A stretch of DNA of 60,557 nt, from positions 1 through 60,557 of the forward strand of contig NZ_BJZP01000028.1 in NCBI RefSeq assembly GCF_007992095.1, in the 5' to 3' direction. The stretch is from Paenirhizobium naphthalenivorans. GTDB lineage: Bacteria; Pseudomonadota; Alphaproteobacteria; Rhizobiales; Rhizobiaceae. Below are positions 50,221 through 58,459 of the stretch, one piece after another. Numbering within the stretch: position 1 is the first letter of the stretch; each line of letters opens with the position of its first letter. The position numbers and the translations under genes are program-made. The notes beneath the pieces are model-generated. The model searched no databases, was not told the DNA's origin, and was given only the letters and a program-made list of their open reading frames with translations.

Positions 50221-51142
50221 TCTCGCCCGCCATACCCTGAACGGTCCGACCATGGGGACGCGCTGGTCAGCGCTCTTCCACATGCCAGGCGACTTCGAAA
50301 CGGACGAGGTCCGCGTCGCGATGGCGGACGCCGTCGCGACGGTCGATCGGCAGATGTCCACATGGAAGCCGGAAAGCGATCTCAACCACCTGAACGCCGC
50401 GCCCTCCGGCGAATGGGTCGTCCTCCCCGAACAACTGATGAAGGTGCTGCAGGCAGGCCTTGCCATCGGCGAGGCGTCTGGCGGCGCCTTCGACATCGGC
50501 ATGGGCGACGCCGTCGCCGCCTGGGGTTTCGGTGGTGCGGAAGCCGACGAAGCCGCCATAAAGGCTGCCCGCCTCGCACGCCGCAACCCGGCCCATGACA
50601 TGCTGGAGCTCGATCCCACCAATCGAAGAGCACGCAAGCATGCCGACATGCGCCTCGACCTCAGCGGCATCGCCAAGGGTTACGGTGTTGATCGACTTGC
50701 TGAAACCGCCAGACTGCACGGTATAGAAGCAGGTCTCTTCGCCATTGATGGCGAACTTCGCGCGCTTGGCTCGCAGCCGGATGGCAGCGGTTGGGCGATT
50801 GCGGTCGAGAAGCCCGATCTTCACGAGCGCACACCCCATTCTATCATCGAGTTGACGGACATGGCCGTCGCGACCTCGGGCGATTATCGCCATTGGGTAC
50901 AGATCGGTGATCGCCGGCTTGCCCACACTATGGACCCCAGGCGCGGCATGCCACTCGCAGCCTCGCCGGCTTCGGTAACGGTTCTGGCACGCGACTGCAT
51001 GAGCGCCGATGCCTGGGCAACGGCGATGATGGTGCTGGGCGAAGAACGAGGTTTGGACCTTGCCAAGCTAATCGGCCTGTCGGTTCTGTTTCTTTCACAC
51101 GACGGAAAGAAAGGCTCCGGCTGCGGCAACTTCTCCGGCTGA
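50201..51142 (+). CDS. apbE: FAD:protein FMN transferase ApbE
   Basis: 313 residues from ATG 50201, with GGAGGG upstream; it overlaps the reductase gene by 20 bases. ApbE motifs are visible: TMGTRWSALF near the N-terminus, the Mg/FAD element DLSGIAKGYGVDRLAE near 150, FAIDGELRALGSQPDG near 180 and the ATSGDYRHW segment near 225. The enzyme moves FMN from FAD to a Thr/Ser of a target protein; the DUF2271 protein two genes upstream is the likely target. Unlike most ApbE proteins it shows no signal peptide or lipobox, so it may act in the cytoplasm or the start may be unusual. It is the last gene of the cluster. Confidence 0.92.
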   Translation: MPKTFTDLARHTLNGPTMGTRWSALFHMPGDFETDEVRVAMADAVATVDRQMSTWKPESDLNHLNAAPSGEWVVLPEQLMKVLQAGLAIGEASGGAFDIGMGDAVAAWGFGGAEADEAAIKAARLARRNPAHDMLELDPTNRRARKHADMRLDLSGIAKGYGVDRLAETARLHGIEAGLFAIDGELRALGSQPDGSGWAIAVEKPDLHERTPHSIIELTDMAVATSGDYRHWVQIGDRRLAHTMDPRRGMPLAASPASVTVLARDCMSADAWATAMMVLGEERGLDLAKLIGLSVLFLSHDGKKGSGCGNFSG

Positions 51143-51226
51143 CCGCCGACACGTTTCGGCATGTTTGTGTCTATCTTGGATCACAGACCCACACTCTGAT
51201 GGAATCCGGTCGCGAGCGTCTTGAAA

Positions 51227-51247
51227 AGGGGGCGAACACTGCCCCCT
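51227..51247 (-). terminator. rho-independent terminator of the pxp/ABC operon
   Basis: On the minus strand, AGGGGGC, a 7-base loop and GCCCCCT form a perfect stem followed by a short T-run (TTTTC). It lies 23 bases after the stop of the ABC permease gene. It also closes off the convergent apbE transcript. Confidence 0.75.
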
Positions 51248-51269
51248 GACTGCGTACTCCGAGCGCTGG

Positions 51270-52307
51270 TCAGCGATTGCCGACCAGCATCTTGTAGCGC
51301 AGCTGGTCGATGACGACCGCCAGCACCAGCAGGCTGCCGAGCAGCACCATCTGCATGTAGGAGCCGATCTGCATCAGGTTCATGCCGTTCTGCACCAGGA
51401 CGATGAAGAAAGCACCGAGCACCACGCTTTCCACCCGGCCAATGCCGCCGCGAAGCGAGACGCCGGCAATGACGCAGGCCGCGATGGATTCCAGCGCAAT
51501 CGTACCACCGAGATTGGTTTCGCCACTTTCCACCCTGGCCGTGAGCAATATACCCGCCAGCGAGGCCAACAATGCGCAGATGATATAGGCGACAAACAAC
51601 GTGCGCTTGGTGTTGATGCCCGACAAATGGGCAGCCTTGATGTTACCGCCGATCGCATAGATCTGCGCACCGGTTCGCGTCCGGTTCATCAGCACCCACA
51701 TGGCGATGATGGCAAGAATGGCCACAAGGACCGGAACCGGCACACCGAAGATCCGCCCGAAGCCAAAGAAATCGGAAAATTCATAGGGCAGACCGGAGAC
51801 CGGAACGCCGCCAGTCAGGAACAGGCCGATACCGGCGCCGATGGATTGCACGCCGAGCGTCATGATGAAGGGCGAGACGCTGAAGCCAGCAATACCGAGG
51901 CCGTTGAGCGATCCCATGACCAAAGCTGCACCAAAGCCCGCCATCAGCCCTATGGTGATCGCCAGCCAGACGGCATCCGGGAAAACCCCAACCAAGGCGA
52001 CCATGACGGTCGCAGAGACAACCGACGTTATGGCAATGGAGGTCCCCACCGACAGATCGAAGCCGCCAGTGATCAACACCAGCATTTGGCCAAGCGACAC
52101 CAGAATGAGATAGACCGACTGGCGCGCCACGTTGGTGATGTTCTGCAAGGTTAGAAACTGGCTGGATGCGACGGCGAAGATGACCAAGGCGGCGACCAGA
52201 AAGAACGGCAGAACCCCTGCGCGGACAAACAGGTTTTTGACAAACGCCAGCGGCGAGAAAGGAGCTTTGGCGTCAATAGCCGGAGCGGCGAGACGTTCGG
52301 TGGTCAT
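51270..52307 (-). CDS. sugar-type ABC transporter permease (RbsC/XylH family)
   Basis: 345 residues with about nine or ten membrane segments. The family markers are GQMLVLITGGFDLSVGTSIAI near residue 95, quoted within limits, and the coupling loop region YAIGGNIKAAHLSGINTKR, a classical RbsC element. It ends at the operon terminator and overlaps the ATPase gene by ATGA. It should form the membrane channel for the solute bound by the TorT-like protein. Confidence 0.92.
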   Translation of the reverse strand: MTTERLAAPAIDAKAPFSPLAFVKNLFVRAGVLPFFLVAALVIFAVASSQFLTLQNITNVARQSVYLILVSLGQMLVLITGGFDLSVGTSIAITSVVSATVMVALVGVFPDAVWLAITIGLMAGFGAALVMGSLNGLGIAGFSVSPFIMTLGVQSIGAGIGLFLTGGVPVSGLPYEFSDFFGFGRIFGVPVPVLVAILAIIAMWVLMNRTRTGAQIYAIGGNIKAAHLSGINTKRTLFVAYIICALLASLAGILLTARVESGETNLGGTIALESIAACVIAGVSLRGGIGRVESVVLGAFFIVLVQNGMNLMQIGSYMQMVLLGSLLVLAVVIDQLRYKMLVGNR

Positions 52308-53821
52308 GCGGTTTGCCTTTCATGGGAAAAGAAGGACTTGAGAATGATCTGTTCGTCAATGCCTTCGCCCGACAGCTCGGCGGAAATAGTTCCGGCGGAA
52401 AACACGATCAGTCGATGGGCAAGGTTCATCACCTCCGGCAGATCCGAAGAGATCACCACGACAGCCTTGCCGGCCTCGGCAATATCCTTGATCAGACGAT
52501 AGAGAGCGGCTCGAGTGCCCATATCGACGCCGACAGTCGGCTCATCGAAGATGTAAAGATCATAGTCCTGACCGAACCCGCGACCGAACAGAGCTTTCTG
52601 CTGGTTGCCACCAGACAGGTTGGAAATCGTGCGGTCCATATAGGCATCCGCCAGATCGACTTTCCGGCCAATGCCATCCGACAGGTCGCGCAACCGCCGG
52701 GGCGACAGCCCGCCCATGGCACCCGACACATCCTCGCGGTCGAGCAATCCGAGATTGATGTTCTGACGGGTCGTTGCTCCCAGCATCAATCCCTCGCTCT
52801 TGCGGTCGGGCGGTAGATAGAAAACACCGTCACGCACGAAGCGACGGGTTGGTTGACCGCTGACGTCGCGGCCCTTCAGTAACACGCTTCCGGCCTGCAT
52901 CGGGATAATACCCAGCGCCGCACGCCAGGCGCGCGATTTTCCGCTGCCGACCAGGCCGGCAATCCCCAGAACCTCACCGGCGCGGATGTCGATGTCGACG
53001 CCATTCACACCCCAAGCCTTGAGGCCGCGGATGGAGAGCACGACGTCTCCATCGGGAATGCTGGCGATCTGCGGATAAATCTCGTCGATGGCACGGCCGG
53101 TCATCATCTCGACCAGGCCGGCATGCGACAGGTCGTTGACGCCAACGGTGCCGATCAGTTTGCCGTCCCGCAGGACGGTGATGCGATCGGCGACGGTCGA
53201 GAATTCCTGAATGCGGTGGGAGATATAGACAATGCCAACGCCTTGCGCCTTGGCTTCGCGAATGATCCGAAACAGCGCTTCGGTTTCCCGCTCCGTCAGC
53301 GACGCGGTCGGTTCGTCCAGAATAAGGATCTTGGCATCCGAGTGGATCGCCTTGGCAATCTCGACCATCTGCTGCTCGGCGCGCGAGAGCGAGACGACCT
53401 TGGCACGCACATCGATCTGGAAGTCGAGGCCTGCAAACAGATCTCTTGCCGCGCGAACCATCGCCTTTCTGTCGACGAAGGGGCCCCACATCGGTTCCGA
53501 ACCGAGAAAGATGTTCTCGGCAACGCTGAGCGTCGGGACCAGCGAGAACTCCTGAAATACGGCGGCGACACCATGGTCCTTGGCGTCATGGACCGAGGAG
53601 AACGTAACGGTCTTCCCCTTAATTGCCAGAGTGCCTTCGGTCTGCGGATAGACGCCGGACAGAATGGAAATCAGAGTGGATTTGCCGGCGCCGTTTTCGC
53701 CGAACAGGACATGGACCTCGCCGCTCAAAAGAGTGAAATCGACACCGTCCAGCGCTCTGACGCCGGGAAAGGTCTTGCAAATGCCCGTCATCTGGACGAG
53801 CGGCGGTGTGAATGTGGACAT
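52304..53821 (-). CDS. sugar-type ABC transporter ATPase, two NBDs (RbsA family)
   Basis: 505 residues from ATG 53821 with AGGAG seven bases upstream. Two nucleotide-binding domains are fused. The first has Walker A GENGAGKST, signature LSRAEQQMVEIAKAI and Walker B ILILDEPTASL. The second has a degenerate Walker A (GLVGSGKSR), signature LSGGNQQKALFGRGF and Walker B YIFDEPTVGVDMG. This is the RbsA/XylG/MglA layout. It powers uptake with the adjacent permease and follows the binding-protein gene after an imperfect hairpin. Confidence 0.93.
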   Translation of the reverse strand: MSTFTPPLVQMTGICKTFPGVRALDGVDFTLLSGEVHVLFGENGAGKSTLISILSGVYPQTEGTLAIKGKTVTFSSVHDAKDHGVAAVFQEFSLVPTLSVAENIFLGSEPMWGPFVDRKAMVRAARDLFAGLDFQIDVRAKVVSLSRAEQQMVEIAKAIHSDAKILILDEPTASLTERETEALFRIIREAKAQGVGIVYISHRIQEFSTVADRITVLRDGKLIGTVGVNDLSHAGLVEMMTGRAIDEIYPQIASIPDGDVVLSIRGLKAWGVNGVDIDIRAGEVLGIAGLVGSGKSRAWRAALGIIPMQAGSVLLKGRDVSGQPTRRFVRDGVFYLPPDRKSEGLMLGATTRQNINLGLLDREDVSGAMGGLSPRRLRDLSDGIGRKVDLADAYMDRTISNLSGGNQQKALFGRGFGQDYDLYIFDEPTVGVDMGTRAALYRLIKDIAEAGKAVVVISSDLPEVMNLAHRLIVFSAGTISAELSGEGIDEQIILKSFFSHERQTA

Positions 53822-53839
53822 CACCTGGCTCCTGATAGG

Positions 53840-53869
53840 GACCGGCCGCGGCACTTGCCGAGGCCGGTC
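53840..53869 (-). terminator. intercistronic stem-loop after the TorT-like gene
   Basis: A long inverted repeat GACCGGCC-G-CGGC-ACTT-GCCG-A-GGCCGGTC (one mismatched G/A bulge pair) lies between the binding-protein stop and the ATPase start. It is the third binding-protein gene in this window with a stem-loop right after it. There is no T-run, so it is probably a 3' stabiliser. Confidence 0.65.
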
Positions 53870-53888
53870 CTGTTAACGAAACAGGCGA

Positions 53889-54962
53889 TCAGTTAACCGA
53901 GAACACCGGCTTGAAGCCGTCCGGCGGCAGGATGTTGGTCTGCGACACGGTTGCGATATTCGACGGATCAACGACGAAGATCTTCGGGCCGACATGCTTG
54001 ACCAGTTCCTTGCCTTCGAGCGCGCGGATCGCCTGGTCGACAGCGACACGCCCCTGAATGACAACGGAATCGGCCGGAGCAGCAAGGATGAAACCGCGCT
54101 TGATCCCCTCATAGACGCCGGGCGTCATGTAGAAAGCCAGAAGGTCAACCTTGCCTTTGAGGCCACGTTCGCGGATCAGGCCCTGGGCGGCTTCGGCAGT
54201 CACCGCAGTGCCCGCGATGTAGCGAACATCAGGTTCGGCCTGCAGCACGTCTTCGACCAGTTTCAGCTGGGCTTCCTTGCCGGTATCGCCGAATTTCGGA
54301 TCGAGAACCTCAACGGCAGAACCCTTGACCGCTTCAAGGAAGCCCTTGTTGGCAGCCTCGACCCAGCCGGCACCAGCCGGCCCCGGGAACCAGCCAACCT
54401 TGACCGGCTCGCTGCCGGCCGGGTGCTTTTTGGCGAGATAAGCGCCGGTTTCCTGACCCATCGTGTAGAAGGAGACCAGCGACTTTGCCGTCACGTCCGG
54501 CGAGGAAATGCCGTTGATGACGTCGATGACCGGAATGCCCTTCTTGGTGATTTCGCTCACCAGATTGTTGAGGCCGTCAAAGGAGATCGCCCCGATGACC
54601 ACGGCCTGCGCACCACCGGCAACGCAATCCTCGATCTGGCTTATCTGCTTGGCAAGCTCGGTATAACCGCCGGCTTCCACGACGTTCAGCTTGACGCCGG
54701 CGTCCTTGGCCTGCTCTGTCACACCATAATCAACGCCCAGCCAGTAGGCGTCCTTCATGTGCGGGAAGGATACGCAGATATTCCAGGGCTTTTCGGCCTT
54801 GGCAACCGGTGTGTAGTCGACATCGACCGACTTGCCGTCTGCGGAGAAAGGAGGCTCGATCGCCTGGGCCGGATAGGGATACCAGCTGTCGGCGCGTGCC
54901 GGGGCATTGAGTGCCATGGCAAGAACAGTGGTGGCGAGTGCGTATTTCAATGCTGTCTTCAT
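53889..54962 (-). CDS. periplasmic binding protein, TorT-like (sugar-binding superfamily)
   Basis: 357 residues. A signal peptide (cleavage after APARA near residue 24) precedes DSWYPYPAQAIEPPFSADG. The W-Y-P-Y start and the core (NICVSFPHMKDAYWLGVDYG, DCVAGGAQAVVIGAISFDGL) resemble TorT, the TMAO-responsive periplasmic protein, and the ribose-binding family. TorT itself is a sensor partner; here the protein is followed by RbsA/RbsC-type genes, so it is a transport subunit. The ligand may be an amine oxide, a lactam or another small polar compound. It lies 36 bases after pxpC and should be in the same transcript. Confidence 0.85.
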   Translation of the reverse strand: MKTALKYALATTVLAMALNAPARADSWYPYPAQAIEPPFSADGKSVDVDYTPVAKAEKPWNICVSFPHMKDAYWLGVDYGVTEQAKDAGVKLNVVEAGGYTELAKQISQIEDCVAGGAQAVVIGAISFDGLNNLVSEITKKGIPVIDVINGISSPDVTAKSLVSFYTMGQETGAYLAKKHPAGSEPVKVGWFPGPAGAGWVEAANKGFLEAVKGSAVEVLDPKFGDTGKEAQLKLVEDVLQAEPDVRYIAGTAVTAEAAQGLIRERGLKGKVDLLAFYMTPGVYEGIKRGFILAAPADSVVIQGRVAVDQAIRALEGKELVKHVGPKIFVVDPSNIATVSQTNILPPDGFKPVFSVN

Positions 54963-54998
54963 GTTCGTTCCCTCTTGTAATTGGCTTGAATGCGACGG

Positions 54999-55970
54999 TC
55001 AGTGAAAGGACGCCCTCAATCGGTCGAGCAGATCTGCTCGCTCCTTGCGGGCCTCAAGCGCTTCGGCCATCGTCACCTTGACAAAACGGCTTGGTGTGTG
55101 CGGTTGGAGCTGGCCAATCAGATCCATATCGGCGGATATGACGGTGCCGACCATGAAGTATCCGCCGCCTGAAACGGCATCGCGATGCAGAATGATCGGC
55201 TCTGTGCCGCCTGGCACCTGGATTGAGCCGTAAGGGTAACAGCTGTCGACGATGTTGGACGGATCGGAGCCAGCACCGAAGGGCTGCTTGCGTTCCACAA
55301 AGGAGAGCTTGTTGCCACCACGGAAGCGATAGCCCATGCGGTCGGCCTCAGGGGCCACCTTCCATTCGTCGGCGAAGAAGCTCTCCTTGGCCTCATCAGC
55401 CAGCCGGTCCCAGTAAAGACCCGGCAAGACGCGCAGTTCGGCAGGCGTGCCCGGCTTGCGCCGGAACTCTTCCGCGACAACCCGACCTTCGGTCGCAAGA
55501 GACCCCTCGCCGACCGGCAGTTCATCTCCGATGGCTATGGCACGCCCCTTGTAGCCGCCCAGTGCGCCAATCGGATAGGTCGAGCGGCTGCCAAGCGCCA
55601 GCGGCACGTCGATGCCACCGGAAACAGCAATGTAAATGCGGGCACCGGTTTTCAGGAAGTCGAAGCTCAAAACCTGGCCGGCCTTGACCTTGAAGGCCTT
55701 CCAGCCCGGCTGGACAACGCCGTCGACCTTAGCGGGCATATTGGCACCGGTCACCGCCACCAGAGCATCTTCAGTGAACTCGAGCTTTGGCCCCATGAAG
55801 ACGGCCTCGAAACCGGCAGCCCCCTCATCATTGCCAACCAGCATATTGGCGGCCCGCAGCGCCAGACGGTCCATGGCGCCGCCGAGCGGAATGCCAAGAT
55901 GAAAATAGCCGGGTCGCCCGAGATCCTGGATGGTGGTCGACAATCCGTGGTGCAAAACTTTAATGGCCAT
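54999..55970 (-). CDS. pxpC: 5-oxoprolinase/urea-carboxylase-like subunit PxpC (KipA)
   Basis: 323 residues from ATG 55970 (MAIKVLHHGLSTTIQDLGRPG, whose L-S-T-I-Q-D-L-G-R-P-G block is the family start). The KipA/AHS2 domain spans almost all of it, with GGAMDRLALRAANMLVGN, quoted within limits, and IYIAVSGGIDVPLALGSRSTYPIGALGGYKGR (pieces: AVSGGIDVPLALGSRSTYP; GALGGYKGR). KipA and KipI together correspond to the carboxyltransferase part of urea carboxylase. The start overlaps the pxpB stop by 11 bases. A longer reading upstream lies within pxpB and is not real. Confidence 0.9.
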   Translation of the reverse strand: MAIKVLHHGLSTTIQDLGRPGYFHLGIPLGGAMDRLALRAANMLVGNDEGAAGFEAVFMGPKLEFTEDALVAVTGANMPAKVDGVVQPGWKAFKVKAGQVLSFDFLKTGARIYIAVSGGIDVPLALGSRSTYPIGALGGYKGRAIAIGDELPVGEGSLATEGRVVAEEFRRKPGTPAELRVLPGLYWDRLADEAKESFFADEWKVAPEADRMGYRFRGGNKLSFVERKQPFGAGSDPSNIVDSCYPYGSIQVPGGTEPIILHRDAVSGGGYFMVGTVISADMDLIGQLQPHTPSRFVKVTMAEALEARKERADLLDRLRASFH

Positions 55971-56835
55971 TGAGCATGCCCTCCAGTTTGGCATTTGTGC
56001 CGTCGATGTCCTTTTGGAATTCCCTGAGGTCGAAGCGGACCTCGCGGATCGGCGGGGCAAACGTGCCCTTGTCGACCTCCTCGACAGCCTGATCATATTC
56101 ATCGCGGCCGATCGGCTTGAACTTGACGATGTCGCCGGGGCGGAAGAACACCATGAAGTCTCGCAGATAGCTTGTTGTCTGGGTCGGATCGTAGATCGGC
56201 ATCGGGGTGATGCCGAACATCTGATAACCGCCCGCACCGCGCACCGAATAGATGCAACCGAAGCAGCCACCATGGCCGACGGTCAGCCGTGGCGTGTCGG
56301 TGCGGGGTCGCAGATATTTCGGCACTTCGATTTGCCGCTGACGCTCGACCATCTGGTACATGAACGGCAGACCGGCGACGAAACCGACCATCGACACGAA
56401 CCAAGGCGAGCCGGAATGCGCCTCGATGAAGTCATCAACCGATGGGAAATCGTTTATACGGGCAGCGTATTCCAGATCAGTGCCTGTCGGGTCCTGGTGG
56501 CGCTCGCGAAAGCGCATCAGAGTCTCGTGCGTCCAGGGATCGTTGTAGAAGACCGGTATCTCGACGATACGGGTCTTGATCACCGGCTCGGCCTTTTCGG
56601 CTGCCCCCTCAATCGTCTGGACCTCTCTGAGGATATCGTCTGGATGGATGATGTCAGGATTGAACTTGATCTGGAATGAGGCATTGGCCGGGCAGATTTC
56701 CGTCACACCCTTTATCCCGCTTGCGCGCACGCCATTAGCCATCGACAGGCTTTTGAAGAAGGCCTCAAGCGACATTTCATCGCTGCATTCGACGAACAGA
56801 TGTTCGTCGCCACCGAATGTGTACCGGGTCTGCAT
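55960..56835 (-). CDS. pxpB: 5-oxoprolinase/urea-carboxylase-like subunit PxpB (KipI)
   Basis: 291 residues from ATG 56835 (TGATG overlap with accC; GGAGG upstream). The KipI/AHS1 domain is seen in RTRIVEIPVFYNDPW-like residues, PWFVSMVGFVAGLPFM and VGHGGCFGCIYSVRGAGGYQMFGITP (pieces: GHGGCFGCIYSVRGAG; GGYQMFG). It is longer than E. coli PxpB (about 218), because of an N-terminal part of about 75 residues. With PxpC it should form the carboxyltransferase-like core. Confidence 0.9.
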   Translation of the reverse strand: MQTRYTFGGDEHLFVECSDEMSLEAFFKSLSMANGVRASGIKGVTEICPANASFQIKFNPDIIHPDDILREVQTIEGAAEKAEPVIKTRIVEIPVFYNDPWTHETLMRFRERHQDPTGTDLEYAARINDFPSVDDFIEAHSGSPWFVSMVGFVAGLPFMYQMVERQRQIEVPKYLRPRTDTPRLTVGHGGCFGCIYSVRGAGGYQMFGITPMPIYDPTQTTSYLRDFMVFFRPGDIVKFKPIGRDEYDQAVEEVDKGTFAPPIREVRFDLREFQKDIDGTNAKLEGMLNGH

Positions 56836-58220
56836 CAGGCAACCTCCGCTTTCGGGGCGCCTTGCGGCGCGCATTGCGTTTCAAGCCATGTCTCGAGAAA
56901 CCGTGTATGATAATCGCCGCGACGGATACTTTCATCGCCGGCCAACGCCAGATGCAACGGGATCGTCGTCGGCACGCCGACCACCTGAAGGCCCTCGAGC
57001 GCCGTCTTCAATCTGTCGAGGCAAGCATCACGCGTCTCGGCCCATACAATCAGCTTGCCGAGCAGGGAATCGTAAAACGGCGGGATCGTATAGCCCTCGT
57101 AAAGCATCGTATCGAAGCGGATCCCCTCGCCAGTCGGCACGACCAGCTGATTGATCCGTCCCGGCGATGGCATGAAGCCCCGAGCGGGATCCTCGGCATT
57201 GATGCGGCACTCGATCGCGTGACCATTAACGGCAATCTGGCCCTGGCGCACCGAAAGCGGCGCGCCGCCAGCGACCTTGAACATCTCCTGCACCAGATCA
57301 ACGCCGGTGATCATTTCTGTGACCGGATGCTCGACCTGGATGCGCGTGTTGACCTCGATGAAGTAAAATTCCTGGGTGTCCTCGTCGTAGAGATACTCGA
57401 CGGTGCCGGCGCCGCGATAGTTCACCGAACGGGCAAGCGCCACGGCGCTTTCGCACAGCGCCTCGCGGATCGGCCCTGGCAGAAGGAAGGCGGGAGCCTC
57501 TTCCCAGACCTTCTGCCGGCGGCGTTGCAGCGAGCATTCGCGCTCGAAGAAATGGACGAAATTCTCGCCGTCGCCAAAGATCTGCACCTCGACATGACGC
57601 GCCTTGGTGATGACCTTTTCGATATAGAGCCCGCCGTCACCGAAGGCTGCGGCCGCCTCTGCCGAGGCCTGCGGGAATTGGGTTTCCAGTTCGCTTGTTG
57701 TCTGGACGATGCGAATGCCACGACCACCACCGCCGGCTGCTGCCTTGATCATCACAGGAAAGCCGATCCGTGCAGTCAGCGCGCGGGCGGCATCGAGGTC
57801 GTCGATGCGGCCATCGCTGCCGGGAACCGTCGGCACGCCGGCCTTTTGCGCGGCCTGACGGGCGGCAACCTTGTCGCCCAGCAGGCGGATGGCATCACCG
57901 CTCGGCCCCATGAAGACCATGCCGGCAGCCGTGACCGCATCGGCGAAATCGCCGTTTTCCGACAGGAAACCGTATCCCGGATGGACAGCATCGACGCCGG
58001 CAGACTTGGCAGCGGCAATCACCGCCTCAATGTTGAGGTAGGACTTTCTCGGCGCGGGCGAGCCGATGTTGATAGCTTCATCAGCCATTTTCACGGCCAG
58101 CATGTCGGCGTCTGCGGCGCTATGGATTTGCACGGTGCGAATACCGAGTGCCTTGGCAGCTCGGATGATCCGCACCGCGATCTCGCCGCGATTGGCCACG
58201 AGGACGGAGTGGATTGTCAT
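56835..58220 (-). CDS. accC: biotin carboxylase subunit AccC
   Basis: 461 residues. The biotin carboxylase ATP-grasp is intact: VLVANRGEIAVRIIRAA at the N-terminus, the Gly-rich loop KAAAGGGGRGIRI near 160, FIEVNTRIQVEHPVTEMITG near 285 and INAEDPARGF near 335. It carboxylates biotin on the BCCP with ATP and bicarbonate. It lies between accB and pxpB with ATGA and TGATG overlaps. Because no malonyl-CoA carboxyltransferase genes (accA/accD) accompany it, it is more likely devoted to the Pxp-type enzyme than to fatty-acid synthesis. Confidence 0.93.
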   Translation of the reverse strand: MTIHSVLVANRGEIAVRIIRAAKALGIRTVQIHSAADADMLAVKMADEAINIGSPAPRKSYLNIEAVIAAAKSAGVDAVHPGYGFLSENGDFADAVTAAGMVFMGPSGDAIRLLGDKVAARQAAQKAGVPTVPGSDGRIDDLDAARALTARIGFPVMIKAAAGGGGRGIRIVQTTSELETQFPQASAEAAAAFGDGGLYIEKVITKARHVEVQIFGDGENFVHFFERECSLQRRRQKVWEEAPAFLLPGPIREALCESAVALARSVNYRGAGTVEYLYDEDTQEFYFIEVNTRIQVEHPVTEMITGVDLVQEMFKVAGGAPLSVRQGQIAVNGHAIECRINAEDPARGFMPSPGRINQLVVPTGEGIRFDTMLYEGYTIPPFYDSLLGKLIVWAETRDACLDRLKTALEGLQVVGVPTTIPLHLALAGDESIRRGDYHTRFLETWLETQCAPQGAPKAEVA

Positions 58221-58459
58221 GCCTCGACCTCGGCGATCACCTGACCTGCCATGACAGGCTCTTCGTTCTCGACAAGAAACTGGATGTTCTTGCCATCGGC
58301 TCCGGCCGGAATCTCCTGGAACGTCTTCATCACTTCGATCAGACCAATGGTATCGCCGCTCGCGACGACGGAGCCATCTGCCTTGAAAGGAGGGACATCA
58401 GGCGACGAAGCACGATAGAAGGTACCGGGCAGGGGGGATCTGATTTCGATTTTGCTCAT
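58217..58459 (-). CDS. accB: biotin carboxyl carrier protein (short AccB)
   Basis: 80 residues, a lone biotinyl domain. The biotinylation site is Lys45 in EVMKT (more commonly E-A-M-K-M), with the usual surrounding turns (SPLPGTFYRASSPDVPPF; GLIEVMKTF). It lacks the N-terminal linker of the full AccB. ATGA overlaps link it to pxpA upstream and accC downstream. It should carry carboxybiotin from AccC to the PxpBC core. Confidence 0.92.
   Translation of the reverse strand: MSKIEIRSPLPGTFYRASSPDVPPFKADGSVVASGDTIGLIEVMKTFQEIPAGADGKNIQFLVENEEPVMAGQVIAEVEA

Noticed and set aside
56817..58244. A 475-codon open frame on the plus strand
   Set aside because: It is antisense to accC; no domain is visible and the accC frame is fully conserved.
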